Source of the DNA: Aquabacterium sp.
Lineage (GTDB): Bacteria; Pseudomonadota; Gammaproteobacteria; Burkholderiales; Burkholderiaceae_C
Assembly (NCBI RefSeq): GCF_029946005.1
Contig: NZ_JAQSDR010000030.1
Location: 120,538-184,537, forward strand
DNA length: 64,000 nt
Direction of reading: 5' to 3'
In this document: positions 63,762-64,000 of the stretch, piece by piece
Numbering within the stretch: the stretch's first letter is position 1
How the letters are laid out: each line of letters begins with the position of its first letter
Made by a program: the position numbers and the translations under genes
Notes under the pieces: model-generated
Databases searched by the model: none
What the model saw: only the letters and a program-made list of their open reading frames with translations
What the model was told of the DNA's origin: nothing

Positions 63762-64000
63762 TGGTGAACCCGTTCGCCCATGGACGCCTGAAGCTGGAGC
63801 CAGCGTAGACGCCTGGCCGACGAACTTAGGGAGAGATACCAGGAGTTCGTCTGCGGCACGCAGGGCCGGAATTCACCGCTCGACAATGCGATGTCGCAGT
63901 GCGACGCCCTTGGTCTATCGGCCGAGCGCAGGCCAACAACAGAACGTAGCTGTCGCGTCCCGTGTGATCATGTACCCATTCGTAGCTGGGCACTATTCCG
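63762..64000. other. Unassigned 3' end of the window
   Basis: About 240 bases follow the broken hipA. One frame reads RRRLADELRERYQEFV, which has a coding look, but no family was recognised and no start or stop pair defines a gene. It may be the edge of a further gene or a fragment. Confidence 0.3.

Overview
The window is a GC-rich chromosomal segment with tightly packed genes and many stop/start overlaps. Gene content (double-length UvrA, intracellular PHB depolymerase PhaZ, PrpE, MsrPQ, FeS-type photolyase with a DUF2256 partner, gap-tkt pair, YbjX/VirK protein beside lpxC) points to a betaproteobacterium of the order Burkholderiales, probably Comamonadaceae or a relative. That assignment is inference from gene families; no rRNA or tRNA gene was seen. 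A few islands have a different base composition.

Layout. 1-5.1 kb: partial lipoprotein and ttcA, two tandem secreted HAF-repeat paralogues, then folB and a FolM-like reductase. The gap between the HAF paralogues carries a small chimeric remnant of ttcA and folB, the scar of a tandem duplication. 5.1-18.4 kb: housekeeping and metabolic genes (MidA-type methyltransferase, YbjX/VirK protein, lpxC, prpE, phaZ, GST, cupin, SEC-C protein, nitrate-type MFS carrier, phosphoesterase, M48 lipoprotein, thioesterase). 18.5-24 kb: a chemoreceptor with a flagellar-type promoter, secreted and lipid-binding proteins, a GNAT-like protein and an HD-GYP protein. 24-32 kb: a surface/sulfation block: CysC, a lipoprotein hydrolase, an 1118-residue TPR/glycosyltransferase/TPR/sulfotransferase fusion and a 1011-residue autotransporter, all on the minus strand. 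32-41 kb: double-length UvrA, a diguanylate cyclase, photolyase and DUF2256.

41-46 kb holds a type VI secretion cassette: a VgrG with a C-terminal transthyretin-like tail, a candidate cysteine-amidase-like effector and a membrane-anchored candidate immunity protein. The three genes are chained by four-base ATGA overlaps. The end of vgrG and the two small genes are AT-rich, as expected if a tail/effector/immunity module had been swapped in. 46-59.7 kb: AEC carrier, msrPQ, topB, SET-domain protein, birA, a SPOR-type protein, a nucleotidyltransferase-fold protein behind a strong palindrome, a subtilase with a glycine-rich C-terminal membrane anchor, gap and tkt.

59.8-63.8 kb is a toxin-antitoxin graveyard: intact BrnT-BrnA, a 5'-truncated mqsR with an mqsA cut by an IS3-type remnant, an intact HI1419/HI1420-like pair, and a HipB with a broken hipA. 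The last 240 bases could not be assigned.
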